From Actinokineospora inagensis DSM 44258 (lineage in GTDB: Bacteria > Actinomycetota > Actinomycetes > Mycobacteriales > Pseudonocardiaceae): a stretch of DNA of 64,000 nt. Position 1 is the stretch's first letter. Every line of letters starts with the position of its first letter. The position numbers were made by a program, and so were the translations under genes. Below the pieces are notes generated by a model, which saw nothing but the letters and a program-made list of their open reading frames with translations, was not told the DNA's origin and searched no databases. The stretch is from positions 1-64,000 of the forward strand of contig NZ_KI519518.1 of assembly GCF_000482865.1 (NCBI RefSeq), written 5' to 3'. Shown in pieces: positions 25,322 to 34,288 of this stretch.

Positions 25322-25405
25322 TGGTGGCGGGTAGAGGATTCGAACCTCTGTAGCTTTCGCGACGGATTTACAGTCCGCTCCCATTGGCCGCTCGGGCAAC
25401 CCGCC
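25322..25405 (-). tRNA. tRNA-Tyr (GTA), integration target
   Basis: Class II tRNA of 84 nt including an encoded CCA (complement of 25322-25324). Acceptor GGCGGGT pairs with ACCCGCC, anticodon loop CTGTAAA, long variable arm, T arm GAGGTTCGAATCCTC. Its 3' half from the anticodon loop on is supplied by the integrated element. Confidence 0.96.
25324..25375. other. att core within intact tRNA-Tyr (proximal att site)
   Basis: 52 bp identical to 16168-16219. It runs from the anticodon region to one base past the discriminator. Crossover inside this block restores a functional tRNA after integration. Confidence 0.95.
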
Positions 25406-25564
25406 GGGGTCCGGGTGGTGCCGGACGTGCGGAACCTTACCCAATGGGTCTGGGTGAGTTCCAGCGGGGACCCCCCTGCGCGACCGGGGACCCCCTCCTG
25501 GGTGGTGGCGGCGGTAGCATCCGTGCCGTCGGTGAACAACCCCTAGCGCGGAGGTGCGAGGCAC

Positions 25565-26056
25565 GTGGCGGACCCGTCATTCGACGTGGTGAGCAAGGTC
25601 GACCGGCAGGAGGTGGACAACGCGCTGAACCAGGCGGCCAAGGAGCTGTCCACGCGGTTCGACTTCCGCGGTACCGGGGCGAAGGTGAACTGGGCAGGCG
25701 ATGAGGCGATCACCTTCGAGGCGGACACCGAGGAGCGCTGCGCGGCCGCGATCGAGGTGTTCAAGGAGAAGCTGATCAAGCGGGGGATCTCGCAGAAGGC
25801 GTTCGACGTCGGCGAGCCCGCGCCGTCGGGCAAGGTGCACAAGGTGACCGGGAACCTGGTGCAGGGGATCTCGGCGGAGAAGGCCAAGGAGATCGCGAAG
25901 AAGGTCCGCGACGAGGGCCCGAAGGGCGTGCAGGCGCAGATCCAGGGCGACCAACTGCGGGTGTCCGGCAAGAAGAAGGACCAACTGCAGGAGGTCATCG
26001 CGCTGCTGAAGGGCGCGGACTTCGGGATCGCGCTGCAGTTCACGAACTACCGGTGA
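25565..26056 (+). CDS. yajQ: YajQ-family nucleotide-binding protein
   Basis: 163 residues from GTG 25565 with GGAGG upstream. The N-terminal [37 protein letters not shown] and C-terminal [12 protein letters not shown] are hallmarks of the two-RRM-fold YajQ (DUF520) family. Members bind nucleotides, and Xanthomonas homologues bind cyclic di-GMP; the role in actinobacteria is unclear. It stands alone, 160 bp right of tRNA-Tyr, on undisturbed chromosome outside the element. Confidence 0.93.
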   Translation: MADPSFDVVSKVDRQEVDNALNQAAKELSTRFDFRGTGAKVNWAGDEAITFEADTEERCAAAIEVFKEKLIKRGISQKAFDVGEPAPSGKVHKVTGNLVQGISAEKAKEIAKKVRDEGPKGVQAQIQGDQLRVSGKKKDQLQEVIALLKGADFGIALQFTNYR

Positions 26057-26282
26057 GGCGCGGCGGGCCCGCACCGGGCCCGCCCCTCCCCGGTTTCCAC
26101 TGTGAGTGATGATTGGGCCGTCACCATCGAGGGTGGCGTGGGTCACCGGTAACTGTGTGTGCGCTAGGGGCGATGCACTGACGGGGCGTCGTCGCCGAAC
26201 AGGGGATGCGGGCGTCTCTACCGTGGGTAGCCTCGGCTTGGTGGACAACCAACCGGTGCGCTCGGACACGACAGGAGCCGTG

Positions 26283-27164
26283 ATGAAGGGCATCGTCCTC
26301 GCCGGGGGGAGCGGGACCCGGCTGCACCCGATCACGCAGGCCATCTCCAAGCAACTGCTGCCGGTCTACGACAAGCCGATGATCTACTACCCGATCTCGG
26401 TGCTGATGCTGGCGGGCATCCGGGACATCCTGATCATCTCCACCCCCGCCGACCTGCCCAGTTTCGCACGCCTCCTCGGCGACGGCACCCAGTTCGGCGT
26501 CCGGTTCAGCTACGCCGAACAGGCCCACCCCAACGGCCTGGCCGAGGCGTTCATCATCGGCGAGGACTTCGTCGGCGACGACCACGTCGCCCTCGTCCTC
26601 GGCGACAACATCTTCTGGGGCCTGGGCTTCTCCCAGATGATGCAGGCCAACACCACCAACCTCGACGGCGCCGTCCTCTTCGGCTACCCCGTCAAAGACC
26701 CCCAGCGCTACGGCGTCGGCGAGGTCGACGCGGACGGCAAACTCGTCTCCATCGAGGAAAAGCCCGCGCACCCCAAGTCCAACCGCGCCATCACCGGCCT
26801 GTACTTCTACGACAACGACGTCATCAAGATCGCCAAGTCGCTGACCCCCTCGGCCCGCGGCGAACTCGAGATCACCGACGTCAACCTGGAATACCTCCGC
26901 CAGGGCCGCGCCCGCCTCCTCGACCTCGGCCGCGGCTTCGCCTGGCTCGACACCGGCACCCACGACTCCCTGCTCGAAGCGGGCCAGTTCGTCCAGGTCC
27001 TCGAACACCGCACCGGCGTCCGCATCGCCTGCCTCGAGGAAATCGCCCTCGACCGCGGCTTCATCACCCCGGACGAGTGCTACGCCCTCGGCACCAAACT
27101 CGCCAAATCCGGCTACGGCGACTACGTCATGACCGTCGCCCGCGCCGCAGGCGCCACCGCCTGA
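26283..27164 (+). CDS. rfbA: glucose-1-phosphate thymidylyltransferase
   Basis: Makes dTDP-glucose from dTTP and glucose-1-phosphate, the first step to dTDP-rhamnose and other deoxysugars. 293 residues from ATG 26283 (AGGAG upstream): nucleotide-binding [11 protein letters not shown] (8-18), [35 protein letters not shown] and ITDVN are all conserved. The in-frame extension upstream has no protein character. No rfbB, C or D partner is adjacent. A noncoding region of 770 bp follows. Confidence 0.96.
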   Translation: MKGIVLAGGSGTRLHPITQAISKQLLPVYDKPMIYYPISVLMLAGIRDILIISTPADLPSFARLLGDGTQFGVRFSYAEQAHPNGLAEAFIIGEDFVGDDHVALVLGDNIFWGLGFSQMMQANTTNLDGAVLFGYPVKDPQRYGVGEVDADGKLVSIEEKPAHPKSNRAITGLYFYDNDVIKIAKSLTPSARGELEITDVNLEYLRQGRARLLDLGRGFAWLDTGTHDSLLEAGQFVQVLEHRTGVRIACLEEIALDRGFITPDECYALGTKLAKSGYGDYVMTVARAAGATA

Positions 27165-27360
27165 CCCGCCCCGTCCCCACACCCTGACGACGAGCGCAGA
27201 ACGAGCCTCACGACAACCCCGACCAGCCCATCTGTACTGAGGTGCTGCGACTCCTGAAGCCCCCAGACGGCGGAGCCGATCTTGAACCTTGCGGCAGAGG
27301 CGAACAAGTCAATCGCCGGATTCGGGCGAGGTCGGCGGGCCGGTCAACGAACAACCCTCC

Positions 27361-27502
27361 ACCTTGTCCACAGGCAAGGCCGCGTCCTCCCGCCCGCCCT
27401 TCGCAACCGGTAGACTGGCACCGGGGACGCCCCCCGGAGAGGGTGGGGGCCGGGGTTGGATTTTGCGGGGGTGGGGCGGGGTGTCAATAGCTGGATCGGG
27501 TG
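27361..27502 (-). repeat. dispersed DnaA-box repeat element, copy D
   Basis: On the minus strand: GATCCAGCTATTGACACCCC (27480-27499), GC-rich spacer, hairpin/core CCGGGGGGCGTCCCCGGTGC then CAGTCTACCG (27408-27437), and one TGTGGACAA nonamer (27364-27372). The blocks match copy B in order and spacing, but only one DnaA-like box is retained. Confidence 0.75.
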
Positions 27503-27623
27503 GGGGCGTTGGCTGGCGAGTTGCTGGTGACGGGGTCGTGCGCGCAAGTGTGGGGGGTGGCCGCTGGAACCGTTGCGCGACAGCCACTTGGCGCTGCTGC
27601 CGATGAGAGGCGAGCGCTTGGGC

Positions 27624-27673
27624 GAATGAGGCCAGGGCGGTAGCGGGCTGGCCCTTACCGCCTGGCCTCATTC
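27624..27673. repeat. long intergenic hairpin
   Basis: GAATGAGGCCAG(G)GCGGTA (27624-27642) pairs with TACCGCCTGGCCTCATTC (27656-27673), one bulge, 13-nt loop. It could be a terminator for rfbA 460 bp away, or an inverted-repeat remnant. Confidence 0.5.
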
Positions 27674-27936
27674 CGCGCAGCGGCCCCACTCCACTCTTGC
27701 TCGCCCCCACCCCGCCCAGGCCGGAATCCGCTCTGCGCCAGGCTCCATTTTCGCGCCTTACCCGCAGGCACCTGCACTCCACCATCTCAACGTCGGTCAG
27801 CGCCTACACCTGTGGCGCTTGGCCCACTTCTTCCAGCAACTCCTTGCCCCCATCCCCATGCCTTCGACGCCCAGGGTGGAACTCGGCGAGGAGTGAGAGC
27901 AGGCGCGGGGGCCAGGGGGCCGAGCGACAAGGGACG

Positions 27937-28803
27937 TCAGGCGGGTGGGGGGAGTTCCCGGGCCAGGCGTTCGAGGCGGGTGATGCGGTCGGCGATGGGG
28001 GGGTGGGTGGCGAAGTGGCGGGAGACGCCGTCGCCGGGGCGGAAGGGGTTGGCGATCATCAGGTGGGAGTGGACGGCGACGGCGGGTTCGGGGGCGAGGG
28101 GGGCCAACTGGGTGCCGTGGTCGAGTTTGCGCAGGGCTGAGGCGAGCGCCAGTGGGTCACCGGTGAGGCGGGCGCCGGATTCGTCGGCCTGGTACTCGCG
28201 GGAGCGGCTGATGGCCAACTGGACGAGGGTGGCGGCGATGGGGCCGAGCAGGGCGATGAGGAGCAGGGCGATGGGGTTGGCGCGGTCGTCGTCATCGTCG
28301 CCGAAGATGCCCGCGAACATGGCGAGGTTGGCGAGGATGCTGATGGCGGCCGCCAGCGCGCCCGCGACGGACGAGATGAGGATGTCGCGGTTGTAGACGT
28401 GGGACAGCTCGTGGCCGAGGACGCCGCGGAGTTCGCGTTCGTCGAGGAGGTCGAGCAGGCCGGTGGTGCAGCAGACAGCGGCGTTGCGCGGGTTGCGGCC
28501 GGTGGCGAAGGCGTTCGGGGCGGCCGTGGGACTGATGTACAGCCGGGGCATGGGCTGCCGGGCGGCGGTGGCCAGTTCGCCGACAATCCGGTACAGCGCG
28601 GGCTGTTCCCATTGCGACACCGGACGGGCCCGCATCGCGCGCAGGGCGAGCTTGTCGGAGTTGAAGTACGCGTAACCGTTGACGCCGACCGCGATCAGCA
28701 CGCCGACGACCAGCGCGGTGCGGCCGAAGAAAGAGCTGACGACCAGGATCAGCCCACTCATCCCGCCCAGCAGGAGGGCGGTTCGCAGTCCGTTGTAGTG
28801 CAC
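27937..28803 (-). CDS. htpX: HtpX-like membrane zinc metalloprotease (M48)
   Basis: 288 residues from GTG 28803 (AAGGGG upstream). Two N-terminal membrane spans (about 8-25 and 28-46), the protease motif HELSH (H131, E132, H135) in [14 protein letters not shown], two further spans (about 143-165, 175-195), and the third zinc ligand Glu in [13 protein letters not shown]. These proteins degrade misfolded membrane proteins together with FtsH. Monocistronic by context; the neighbour to its right on the same strand is 83 bp away. Confidence 0.94.
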   Translation of the reverse strand: MHYNGLRTALLLGGMSGLILVVSSFFGRTALVVGVLIAVGVNGYAYFNSDKLALRAMRARPVSQWEQPALYRIVGELATAARQPMPRLYISPTAAPNAFATGRNPRNAAVCCTTGLLDLLDERELRGVLGHELSHVYNRDILISSVAGALAAAISILANLAMFAGIFGDDDDDRANPIALLLIALLGPIAATLVQLAISRSREYQADESGARLTGDPLALASALRKLDHGTQLAPLAPEPAVAVHSHLMIANPFRPGDGVSRHFATHPPIADRITRLERLARELPPPA

Positions 28804-28886
28804 GTCCGCCCCCTTCCGCGCGGCACCGGCGATGTCCGCGTGTCCAACGCGCACGTGGGGTGAGAAGTTCCAACCGGACAGTCGGT

Positions 28887-29666
28887 CTAGTTGCCGCTCT
28901 CCCCGAGCCGCCAGTACGTGGTGGGGCGGACCCGCGGCCGCGGGTAGCCGCGGCCGTCGAGCAGGTGCGCCCGGACGGCCAGCATCGCGGTCCGCTCGCC
29001 CGCCAGCCAGACCTCGGGGACACCACCCGGCAGGTCGGCGGCGCTGATCGCGTCGACCAGAGCGGTGCTCTCACCCGCGGGCACCCCGCCGCGGTGCAGC
29101 CAGGTGATGCCGTTGACCTGCTGTTCCTCGGTTTCGTCCGCGACCTCGACGAAGGCAAGCACCGGCTTGTCCGGTGGCAGGGCTGTGAGAATCGCCGCAA
29201 TGGCGGGCAACGCGGTCTCGTCGCCCGCGAGCAGGTACCAGTCGGCGGCCGGGTCGGGCTGGTAGGCGGGCGACGGGCCCACGAAGATCATGTCGTCGCC
29301 GGGCTGGACCCGCGCGGCCCACGCCGACGCCGGGCCACCGTCGCCGTGCAGCACGAAATCGATGTCGACCTCGTTGGTGACCGGGTCGTGCCTGCGGATC
29401 GTGTATGTCCGGGTCAACGGCCGAACCCGCGCCCACAATCCGCGTGCCGACTCCAGGGTCAGCGGCTCGGGCAGCACGGTGCCCTCGGGGTAGAGGTACA
29501 GCATCACGTTCTGGTCGGTCCCCGCCCCGGCCAACGACGCCAACGACTCGTGCCGGACCGTCACCCGGGCCAAGTGCGGAGTCACCCGCTCGACGCGCAC
29601 CACCGGAACGCGCCACAACCGGGTCTCTTGCCTGCGGGAACGCCTGCGGGACTCATTCGTGCTCAT
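28887..29666 (-). CDS. siderophore-interacting protein (FAD/NAD(P)H ferric-siderophore reductase)
   Basis: 259 residues from ATG 29666. The FAD-binding motif RTYTIRR (about 98-104) follows the N-terminal beta barrel ([16 protein letters not shown]). The Rossmann half carries [19 protein letters not shown] (NAD(P)H side), and the C-terminus [18 protein letters not shown] ... [13 protein letters not shown] is typical of SIP proteins. It releases iron from imported siderophores by reduction. No siderophore synthesis or uptake genes are adjacent. Confidence 0.93.
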   Translation of the reverse strand: MSTNESRRRSRRQETRLWRVPVVRVERVTPHLARVTVRHESLASLAGAGTDQNVMLYLYPEGTVLPEPLTLESARGLWARVRPLTRTYTIRRHDPVTNEVDIDFVLHGDGGPASAWAARVQPGDDMIFVGPSPAYQPDPAADWYLLAGDETALPAIAAILTALPPDKPVLAFVEVADETEEQQVNGITWLHRGGVPAGESTALVDAISAADLPGGVPEVWLAGERTAMLAVRAHLLDGRGYPRPRVRPTTYWRLGESGN

Positions 29667-29710
29667 CCCGCCCATCCTCGCGCCCACCCCACCCCGGGCG
29701 CGCACCGGGC

Positions 29711-29845
29711 TCAGCGCTTGGCGGCGCTGAACACCGGGTTCTCCACCGACGGCCGCTGCACCGGCACCGCCTTCGGCTGCTCAACCGGCGCACTGCTCTG
29801 GAACACCGGAACCTGCGGCTTCTGCGGACGCGGAGTAGTGCTCAT
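29711..29845 (-). CDS. small proline-rich peptide, unknown
   Basis: 44 codons from ATG 29845 with a strong GGAGAGGA 7 nt upstream. Sequence MSTTPRPQKPQVPVFQSSAP followed by VEQPKAVPVQRPSVENPVFS and AAKR: basic, Pro/Val/Gln-rich, with a repeated PVF(Q/S) motif and no cysteines or hydrophobic span. It ends 45 bp before the SIP start on the same strand. It could be an intrinsically disordered small protein or a precursor peptide; no maturation enzyme is adjacent. The ribosome binding site is the main support. Confidence 0.5.
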   Translation of the reverse strand: MSTTPRPQKPQVPVFQSSAPVEQPKAVPVQRPSVENPVFSAAKR

Positions 29846-30010
29846 GGAAATCCTCTCCAGACAACGATCTGACGGCGCTGAAGTGCCCAGCGACCGCCGT
29901 GCCCTAACAGCCTCGTCGCAATCACACCACAGCGCCACGACATTTCCCGCTCACACGACCGGCAACGACTTGGACCATGCCTGATGTTCGCGATGCGCGA
30001 CGCCGAGTCG

Positions 30011-30868
30011 TCAGCCCCTGATTTCCATGGTGCAGCACTTGGGGCCGCCGCCGGATTTGCGGAGTTCGGTGATGTTGATGGGGTGGGGGGTGTAGCCGTG
30101 GGTGGCGATGGCGGCGGTGAGGGCGGTGGCTTCTTTGGGGATGACGACGTTGCGGCCGTCGGAGACGGCGTTGAGGCCTAGGCAGGCGGCGTCTTCCTCA
30201 GTGGCGAGGATGGCGTCCGGGTAGAGGCGGCGGAGGAGGCGTTGGGTGCCCGGGGAGAAGGCGGCGGGGTAGTAGGCGATGTGGGCGCGCGAGCCCGGTG
30301 TGGCCTCGGTCAGCACGAACAGCGCGACGTCGAGGTGGTAGTAGCGGGGGTTGACCAACTGCAGTGACACCACGGGGACGCCGAGGACTTCCTGGGCTTC
30401 GGCGTGGGCGCCGGGGTCGGTGCGGAAACCGGTGCCCGCCAGCAGCAGGTCGCCGGTCCAGACGAGGTCGCCTTCGGCTTCGTTGGTCTTGGTGGGCATG
30501 ACGATGTCGCGGTAGCCGTGGTCGAGGAACCAGGTGCGGTAGAAGTCGGCCTCGGCGGTGCGTTGGGGGGCGCGGAAGCGGGCGCCGAGGACGACGCCGT
30601 CCACCACGGTGCCCGAGTTGGCGGCGAAGACCATGTCCGGGAGGCCCGGCTGCGGCTCGATCGTGTCGACCCGGTGGCCCAGCCGCTCGTAGGTGTCCTT
30701 CAGCACGGTCCACTCGGCGATGGCGGCGGCGGTGCTCACCGGGCGGGTGGGGTCCATCCACGGGTTGATCGAGTACTCGACCGCGAAGTGCGTTGGCTCG
30801 CACATCAGGTAGCGCCGCGCGGTGGCGACGCGGGCCGCGGTGGGCTGGCGGACGGGTGCCGAGGTCAT
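30011..30868 (-). CDS. ddaH: dimethylarginine dimethylaminohydrolase family protein
   Basis: Amidinotransferase-fold hydrolase of 285 residues, predicted to convert N-omega-methylated arginine (or a related guanidine) to citrulline plus amine. Landmarks: LMCEPTHFAVEYSINPWM at the N-terminus, DMVFAANSGTV, catalytic His in NPRYYHLDVALFVL and the catalytic Cys in GGGPKCCTMEIRG. It is divergent from an Lrp/AsnC regulator 75 bp away. In many actinobacteria these two genes accompany ornithine aminotransferase (rocD), which is absent here. Confidence 0.93.
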   Translation of the reverse strand: MTSAPVRQPTAARVATARRYLMCEPTHFAVEYSINPWMDPTRPVSTAAAIAEWTVLKDTYERLGHRVDTIEPQPGLPDMVFAANSGTVVDGVVLGARFRAPQRTAEADFYRTWFLDHGYRDIVMPTKTNEAEGDLVWTGDLLLAGTGFRTDPGAHAEAQEVLGVPVVSLQLVNPRYYHLDVALFVLTEATPGSRAHIAYYPAAFSPGTQRLLRRLYPDAILATEEDAACLGLNAVSDGRNVVIPKEATALTAAIATHGYTPHPINITELRKSGGGPKCCTMEIRG

Positions 30869-30943
30869 GGATCGAAATGTAAGCCCGGTCCACGCCTACC
30901 ATCAATGTCGCTCAGTCGCCCTCCAACCGGCATTATGTTGCGC

Positions 30944-31393
30944 ATGGACGTCATCGATCAGCGAATCATTGCGCGGCTGGTGGCCGACGCGCGGTCCAGC
31001 TACGCCGAGATCGGGAAGGCCGTCTCGCTGTCCGCGCCCGCGGTGAAGCGGCGGGTGGACCGGTTGCTGGAGGCGGGGGTGCTGCGCGGCTTCACCGCCG
31101 TGGTCAACCCGGAGGCGCTGGGCTGGGGCACCGAGGCGTTCGTCGAGGTGCACTGCCAGGGCAACGTTTCGCCGGACCGGATCAGGCAGCGGTTGGAGCC
31201 GCTGCCCGAGGTCGTCGCCGCGTACACGGTGTCCGGGGCGGCGGACGCGATCGTGCACCTGCGGGCCGCGAACATCCACCACCTGGAGGACGCGCTGGAA
31301 CGCCTGCGCGCGGTGGACATGGTGTCCCGCACCGTTTCCACCGTCGTCCTCTCCACCCTGCTGGAGCGACCGCCCGCGCCGGAGCACGGATAG
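30944..31393 (+). CDS. Lrp/AsnC-family transcriptional regulator
   Basis: 149 residues. HTH at about 2-55 (MDVIDQRIIARLVADARSSYAEIGKAVSLSAPAVKRRVDRLLEAGVLRGF) and a RAM ligand-binding domain (about 65-140, AFVEVHCQGNVSPDRIRQRLEPLPEVVAAYTVSGAADAIVHL). The ATG at 30944 fits a leaderless promoter (CATTAT 7 bp upstream); an ATG at 30935 is also in frame. Divergent from ddaH, so probably its regulator, responding to arginine or a related amino acid by analogy. Confidence 0.92.
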   Translation: MDVIDQRIIARLVADARSSYAEIGKAVSLSAPAVKRRVDRLLEAGVLRGFTAVVNPEALGWGTEAFVEVHCQGNVSPDRIRQRLEPLPEVVAAYTVSGAADAIVHLRAANIHHLEDALERLRAVDMVSRTVSTVVLSTLLERPPAPEHG

Positions 31394-31402
31394 GGTCCGG
31401 GC

Positions 31403-32179
31403 ATGACCGTCCAGCTCCAGCGGCGCGACGGCGTCGCCGTGCTCACCCTTGACGACCCTGAGCGGCGTAACGCGCTGACCCTGGCGAGCTCCGCGCGGCT
31501 GGCCGAGTTGGTCGCCGAGTGCGAGGCCGACCCGGGCGTGTCCGCCGTCGTTGTCACCGGCACCCCGCCCGCGTTCTGCGCGGGCGCCGACCTGACCGTG
31601 CTCGGCGAGTCCCGGGAAGAGGGGTTGCGCGGGATCTACGCGGGGTTCTTGGCGGTCGCCCGGTGTGCGCTGCCGACGATCGCGGCGGTCGGTGGGGCGG
31701 CGGTCGGCGCGGGGCTGAACCTGGCGTTGGCGGCCGACGTCCGGATCGCGGGACCGGGGGCACGGTTCGACGCCCGGTTCCTCCAACTGGGCATCCACCC
31801 CGGCGGTGGGATGACCTGGATGCTGCAGCGGCTGGTCGGCCCGCAGACCGCGACGGCGATGACGCTGTTGCGGCACGTGCCCGACGCGGCCGAGGCGCGG
31901 CGGGTCGGGCTGACTCTGGCAACGGTTGACGGCGACCACGACGCCCTCGTCCGGACCGCCGTGGACATGGCCGCACCGGCGGCGAAGGCGCCACGCGACC
32001 TAGTGCTCTCCATCAAACGGTCCATGCGCGCGACCGCGGCGCAAACCCGCCACGACGACGCGATAGAGACCGAGCTCACCGCCCAGGTCGACTCGATGGA
32101 TTCTCCCGAGTTCGCCCAGCTCCTGGCGGAGATGAAGGCGCGCATCTCGACCAGGGCCGATCGTCCGGCATCCAACTGA
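31403..32179 (+). CDS. enoyl-CoA hydratase/isomerase family (crotonase) protein
   Basis: 258 residues of crotonase fold: N-terminal DDPERRNALTLASSARLAEL, oxyanion-hole PAFCAGADLTVLGES (about 52-66) and AAVGAGLNLALAADVRIA (about 98-115). The two acidic catalytic residues of true hydratases are not where expected: the first Glu position reads FLQLGIHPGGG (hydrophobic residue) and the second TATAMTLLRH (Thr). It is therefore more likely a non-hydratase family member with a different reaction. It begins 9 bp after the lrp stop, so the two may be co-transcribed. Confidence 0.88.
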   Translation: MTVQLQRRDGVAVLTLDDPERRNALTLASSARLAELVAECEADPGVSAVVVTGTPPAFCAGADLTVLGESREEGLRGIYAGFLAVARCALPTIAAVGGAAVGAGLNLALAADVRIAGPGARFDARFLQLGIHPGGGMTWMLQRLVGPQTATAMTLLRHVPDAAEARRVGLTLATVDGDHDALVRTAVDMAAPAAKAPRDLVLSIKRSMRATAAQTRHDDAIETELTAQVDSMDSPEFAQLLAEMKARISTRADRPASN

Positions 32180-32392
32180 CCGGGCGCGGGTGTCCACCAT
32201 CCGGGATAAGTGTGACCAAGAGTTACACTCAAACTGGGACCGCACCGGCCCCATACCCGATACTTTGTGGCGGGGGTCTCCCGGGGGACTGTGATCTGCA
32301 GCGCGTTGCACGGGTCCGGGGTCCCGGGATGCCTACCGTTGGACGAGGCACGACCAGTAGCCGGGTGTCAGGAGAGAGGGATCGGCCAGCTC

Positions 32393-34288
32393 ATGAGCAC
32401 AGGTGTGGACGGTGGCGCCGCCGCCACCGGTACCCCGCGATCGGTCACCAAACTCGACCGAGTGGTGATCAGGTTCGCCGGGGACTCCGGTGACGGCATG
32501 CAGCTCACCGGCGACCGCTTCACCTCGGAGGCCGCGGCCTTCGGCAACGACCTGTCCACCATGCCCAACTTCCCGGCGGAGATCCGCGCACCGCAGGGCA
32601 CCATCCCCGGTGTCTCCAGCTTCCAGGTGCACTTCGCCGACTACGACATCCTGACCCCGGGCGACCGGCCGGACGTGCTCGTCGCGATGAACCCGGCCGC
32701 GCTCAAGGCCAACATCGCCGACCTGCCCGCGGGCGGCACCCTCATCGTCAACACCGACGAGTTCGTCAAGCGCAACCTGACCAAGGTCGGCTACGCGGCC
32801 AGCCCGCTGGAGGACGACTCGCTCGCGGCCTACCAGGTGCACCAGGTCGCGATGGCCACCATCACGCAGAACGCGCTCGCCGACACGGGTCTCGGCAAGA
32901 AGGACGCCGAGCGCTGCAAGAACATGTTCGCGCTCGGGCTGCTGTCGTGGATGTACCACCGGCCGACCGAGGGCACCGAGCGGTTCCTGCGCGAGAAGTT
33001 CGCCAAGAAGCCGGACATCGCCGAGGCGAACGTGCTGGCCTTCCGCGCGGGCTTCTACTACGGCGAGACCACCGAGGCGTTCGCGGTCACCTACGAGGTC
33101 GCGCCCGCCAAGCTCGCCCCCGGCACCTACCGGCAGATCACCGGCAACACCGCGCTGGCGTACGGGATCGTGGCGGCGGCGCAGCAGTCGAAGCTGCCCG
33201 TGCTGCTCGGCACCTACCCGATCACCCCGGCGTCGGACATCCTGCACGAGCTGTCCAAGCACAAGCAGTTCGGCATCACGACCTTCCAGGCCGAGGACGA
33301 GATCGCGGGCATCTGCGCGGCACTGGGCGCCAGCTACGGCGGCGCGCTCGGCGTCACCTCCACCTCCGGCCCCGGCGTCGCGCTCAAGTCCGAGACCATC
33401 GGCCTCGGCGTGATGACCGAACTGCCGCTGATCGTGATCGACGTGCAGCGCGGCGGGCCGTCCACCGGGCTGCCGACCAAGACCGAGCAGGCCGACCTGC
33501 TGCAGGCCATGTACGGCCGCAACGGCGAGTCCCCGGTGCCGATCGTCGCGCCGCAGTCGCCAGCCGACTGCTTCAAGGCCGCGTTGGAGGCCACCCAGAT
33601 CGCGCTGACGTACCGCACCCCGGTGCTGCTGCTCTCCGACGGCGCGGTCGCCAACGGCTCCGAGCCCTGGCTGGTCCCGGACGTCGACGACCTGCCGGAC
33701 CTGACGGTGGAGTTCGCGACCGAGCCCAACTCCCCCGACGGCACGGCGTTCTGGCCGTACCTGCGCGACCCGGAGACGCTGGCCCGCGCCTGGGCGGTCC
33801 CCGGCACGGCCGGGCTGCAGCACCGCATCGGCGGGCTGGAGAAGGCCGACGGCACCGGCAACATCTCCTACGAACCGGACAACCACGACCGCATGGTCCG
33901 GCTCCGGCAAGCCAAGATCGACGGCATCCCGGTACCCGACCTGGAAGTCGACGACCCGACCGGCAAGGCGCGGGTCCTGGTGCTGGGCTGGGGCTCCTCG
34001 TACGGCCCGATCGGCGCGGCCTGCCGGCGGGTCCGCAAGCTAGGGCACTCCGTGGCCCAGGCGCACCTGCGCAACCTGAACCCGTTCCCGGCCAACCTGG
34101 GCGCGGTCCTGCGCTCGTACGACAAGGTCGTGGTCCCGGAGATGAACCTCGGGCAGCTCGCGCTGCTGCTGCGCGGGAAGTACCTCGTCGACGTCGTCAG
34201 CTACACCAAGGTCGCAGGCCTTCCGTTCAAGGCCGAGGAACTGCAGAACGTGCTCACCGACATCGTGAAGGGGGTCGATGCGGCATGA
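32393..34288 (+). CDS. korA: 2-oxoglutarate:ferredoxin oxidoreductase, alpha subunit
   Basis: 631 residues from ATG 32393. It fuses the gamma-type domain (about 20-190, VVIRFAGDSGDGMQLTGDRFTSEAA) and the alpha-type pyrimidine-binding domain (about 225 onward, GTYPITPASDILHELS, FQAEDEIAGICAALGASYGGALGVTSTSGPG). With KorB it oxidatively decarboxylates 2-oxoglutarate to succinyl-CoA with ferredoxin reduction; in actinobacteria it operates besides or instead of the lipoyl complex. Its TGA overlaps the korB ATG. Confidence 0.96.
   Translation: MSTGVDGGAAATGTPRSVTKLDRVVIRFAGDSGDGMQLTGDRFTSEAAAFGNDLSTMPNFPAEIRAPQGTIPGVSSFQVHFADYDILTPGDRPDVLVAMNPAALKANIADLPAGGTLIVNTDEFVKRNLTKVGYAASPLEDDSLAAYQVHQVAMATITQNALADTGLGKKDAERCKNMFALGLLSWMYHRPTEGTERFLREKFAKKPDIAEANVLAFRAGFYYGETTEAFAVTYEVAPAKLAPGTYRQITGNTALAYGIVAAAQQSKLPVLLGTYPITPASDILHELSKHKQFGITTFQAEDEIAGICAALGASYGGALGVTSTSGPGVALKSETIGLGVMTELPLIVIDVQRGGPSTGLPTKTEQADLLQAMYGRNGESPVPIVAPQSPADCFKAALEATQIALTYRTPVLLLSDGAVANGSEPWLVPDVDDLPDLTVEFATEPNSPDGTAFWPYLRDPETLARAWAVPGTAGLQHRIGGLEKADGTGNISYEPDNHDRMVRLRQAKIDGIPVPDLEVDDPTGKARVLVLGWGSSYGPIGAACRRVRKLGHSVAQAHLRNLNPFPANLGAVLRSYDKVVVPEMNLGQLALLLRGKYLVDVVSYTKVAGLPFKAEELQNVLTDIVKGVDAA

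Larger units (their letters stand above)
16168..25375. mobile_element. actinomycete integrative and conjugative element (AICE) in tRNA-Tyr, about 9.2 kb
   Basis: Bounded by perfect 52-bp direct repeats of the tRNA-Tyr 3' end, with the intact tRNA on the right and the old 3' end plus its terminator on the left. Contents: tyrosine integrase next to the att site, HTH/Xis-like protein, WhiB-like protein, membrane protein, FtsK/TraB translocase, XRE regulator, Nudix protein, two TPR regulators (one broken) and two small unknown genes. This is the pSAM2/pMEA type of conjugative element, which moves double-stranded DNA with a single FtsK-like protein. No RepSA-, RepAM- or prim-pol-like replication protein is recognisable, so excision/replication competence is uncertain. 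Confidence 0.93.
27165..27936. other. 772-bp intergenic region
   Basis: No supportable gene. It holds repeat copy D (27361-27502) and a long hairpin (27624-27673). The remaining open frames on both strands are low-complexity and lack ribosome binding sites. Confidence 0.6.

Noticed and set aside
16168-25375. Prophage interpretation of the tRNA-Tyr insertion
   Set aside because: No capsid, terminase, portal, tail or lysis genes; the FtsK-like translocase and small operon fit an AICE.
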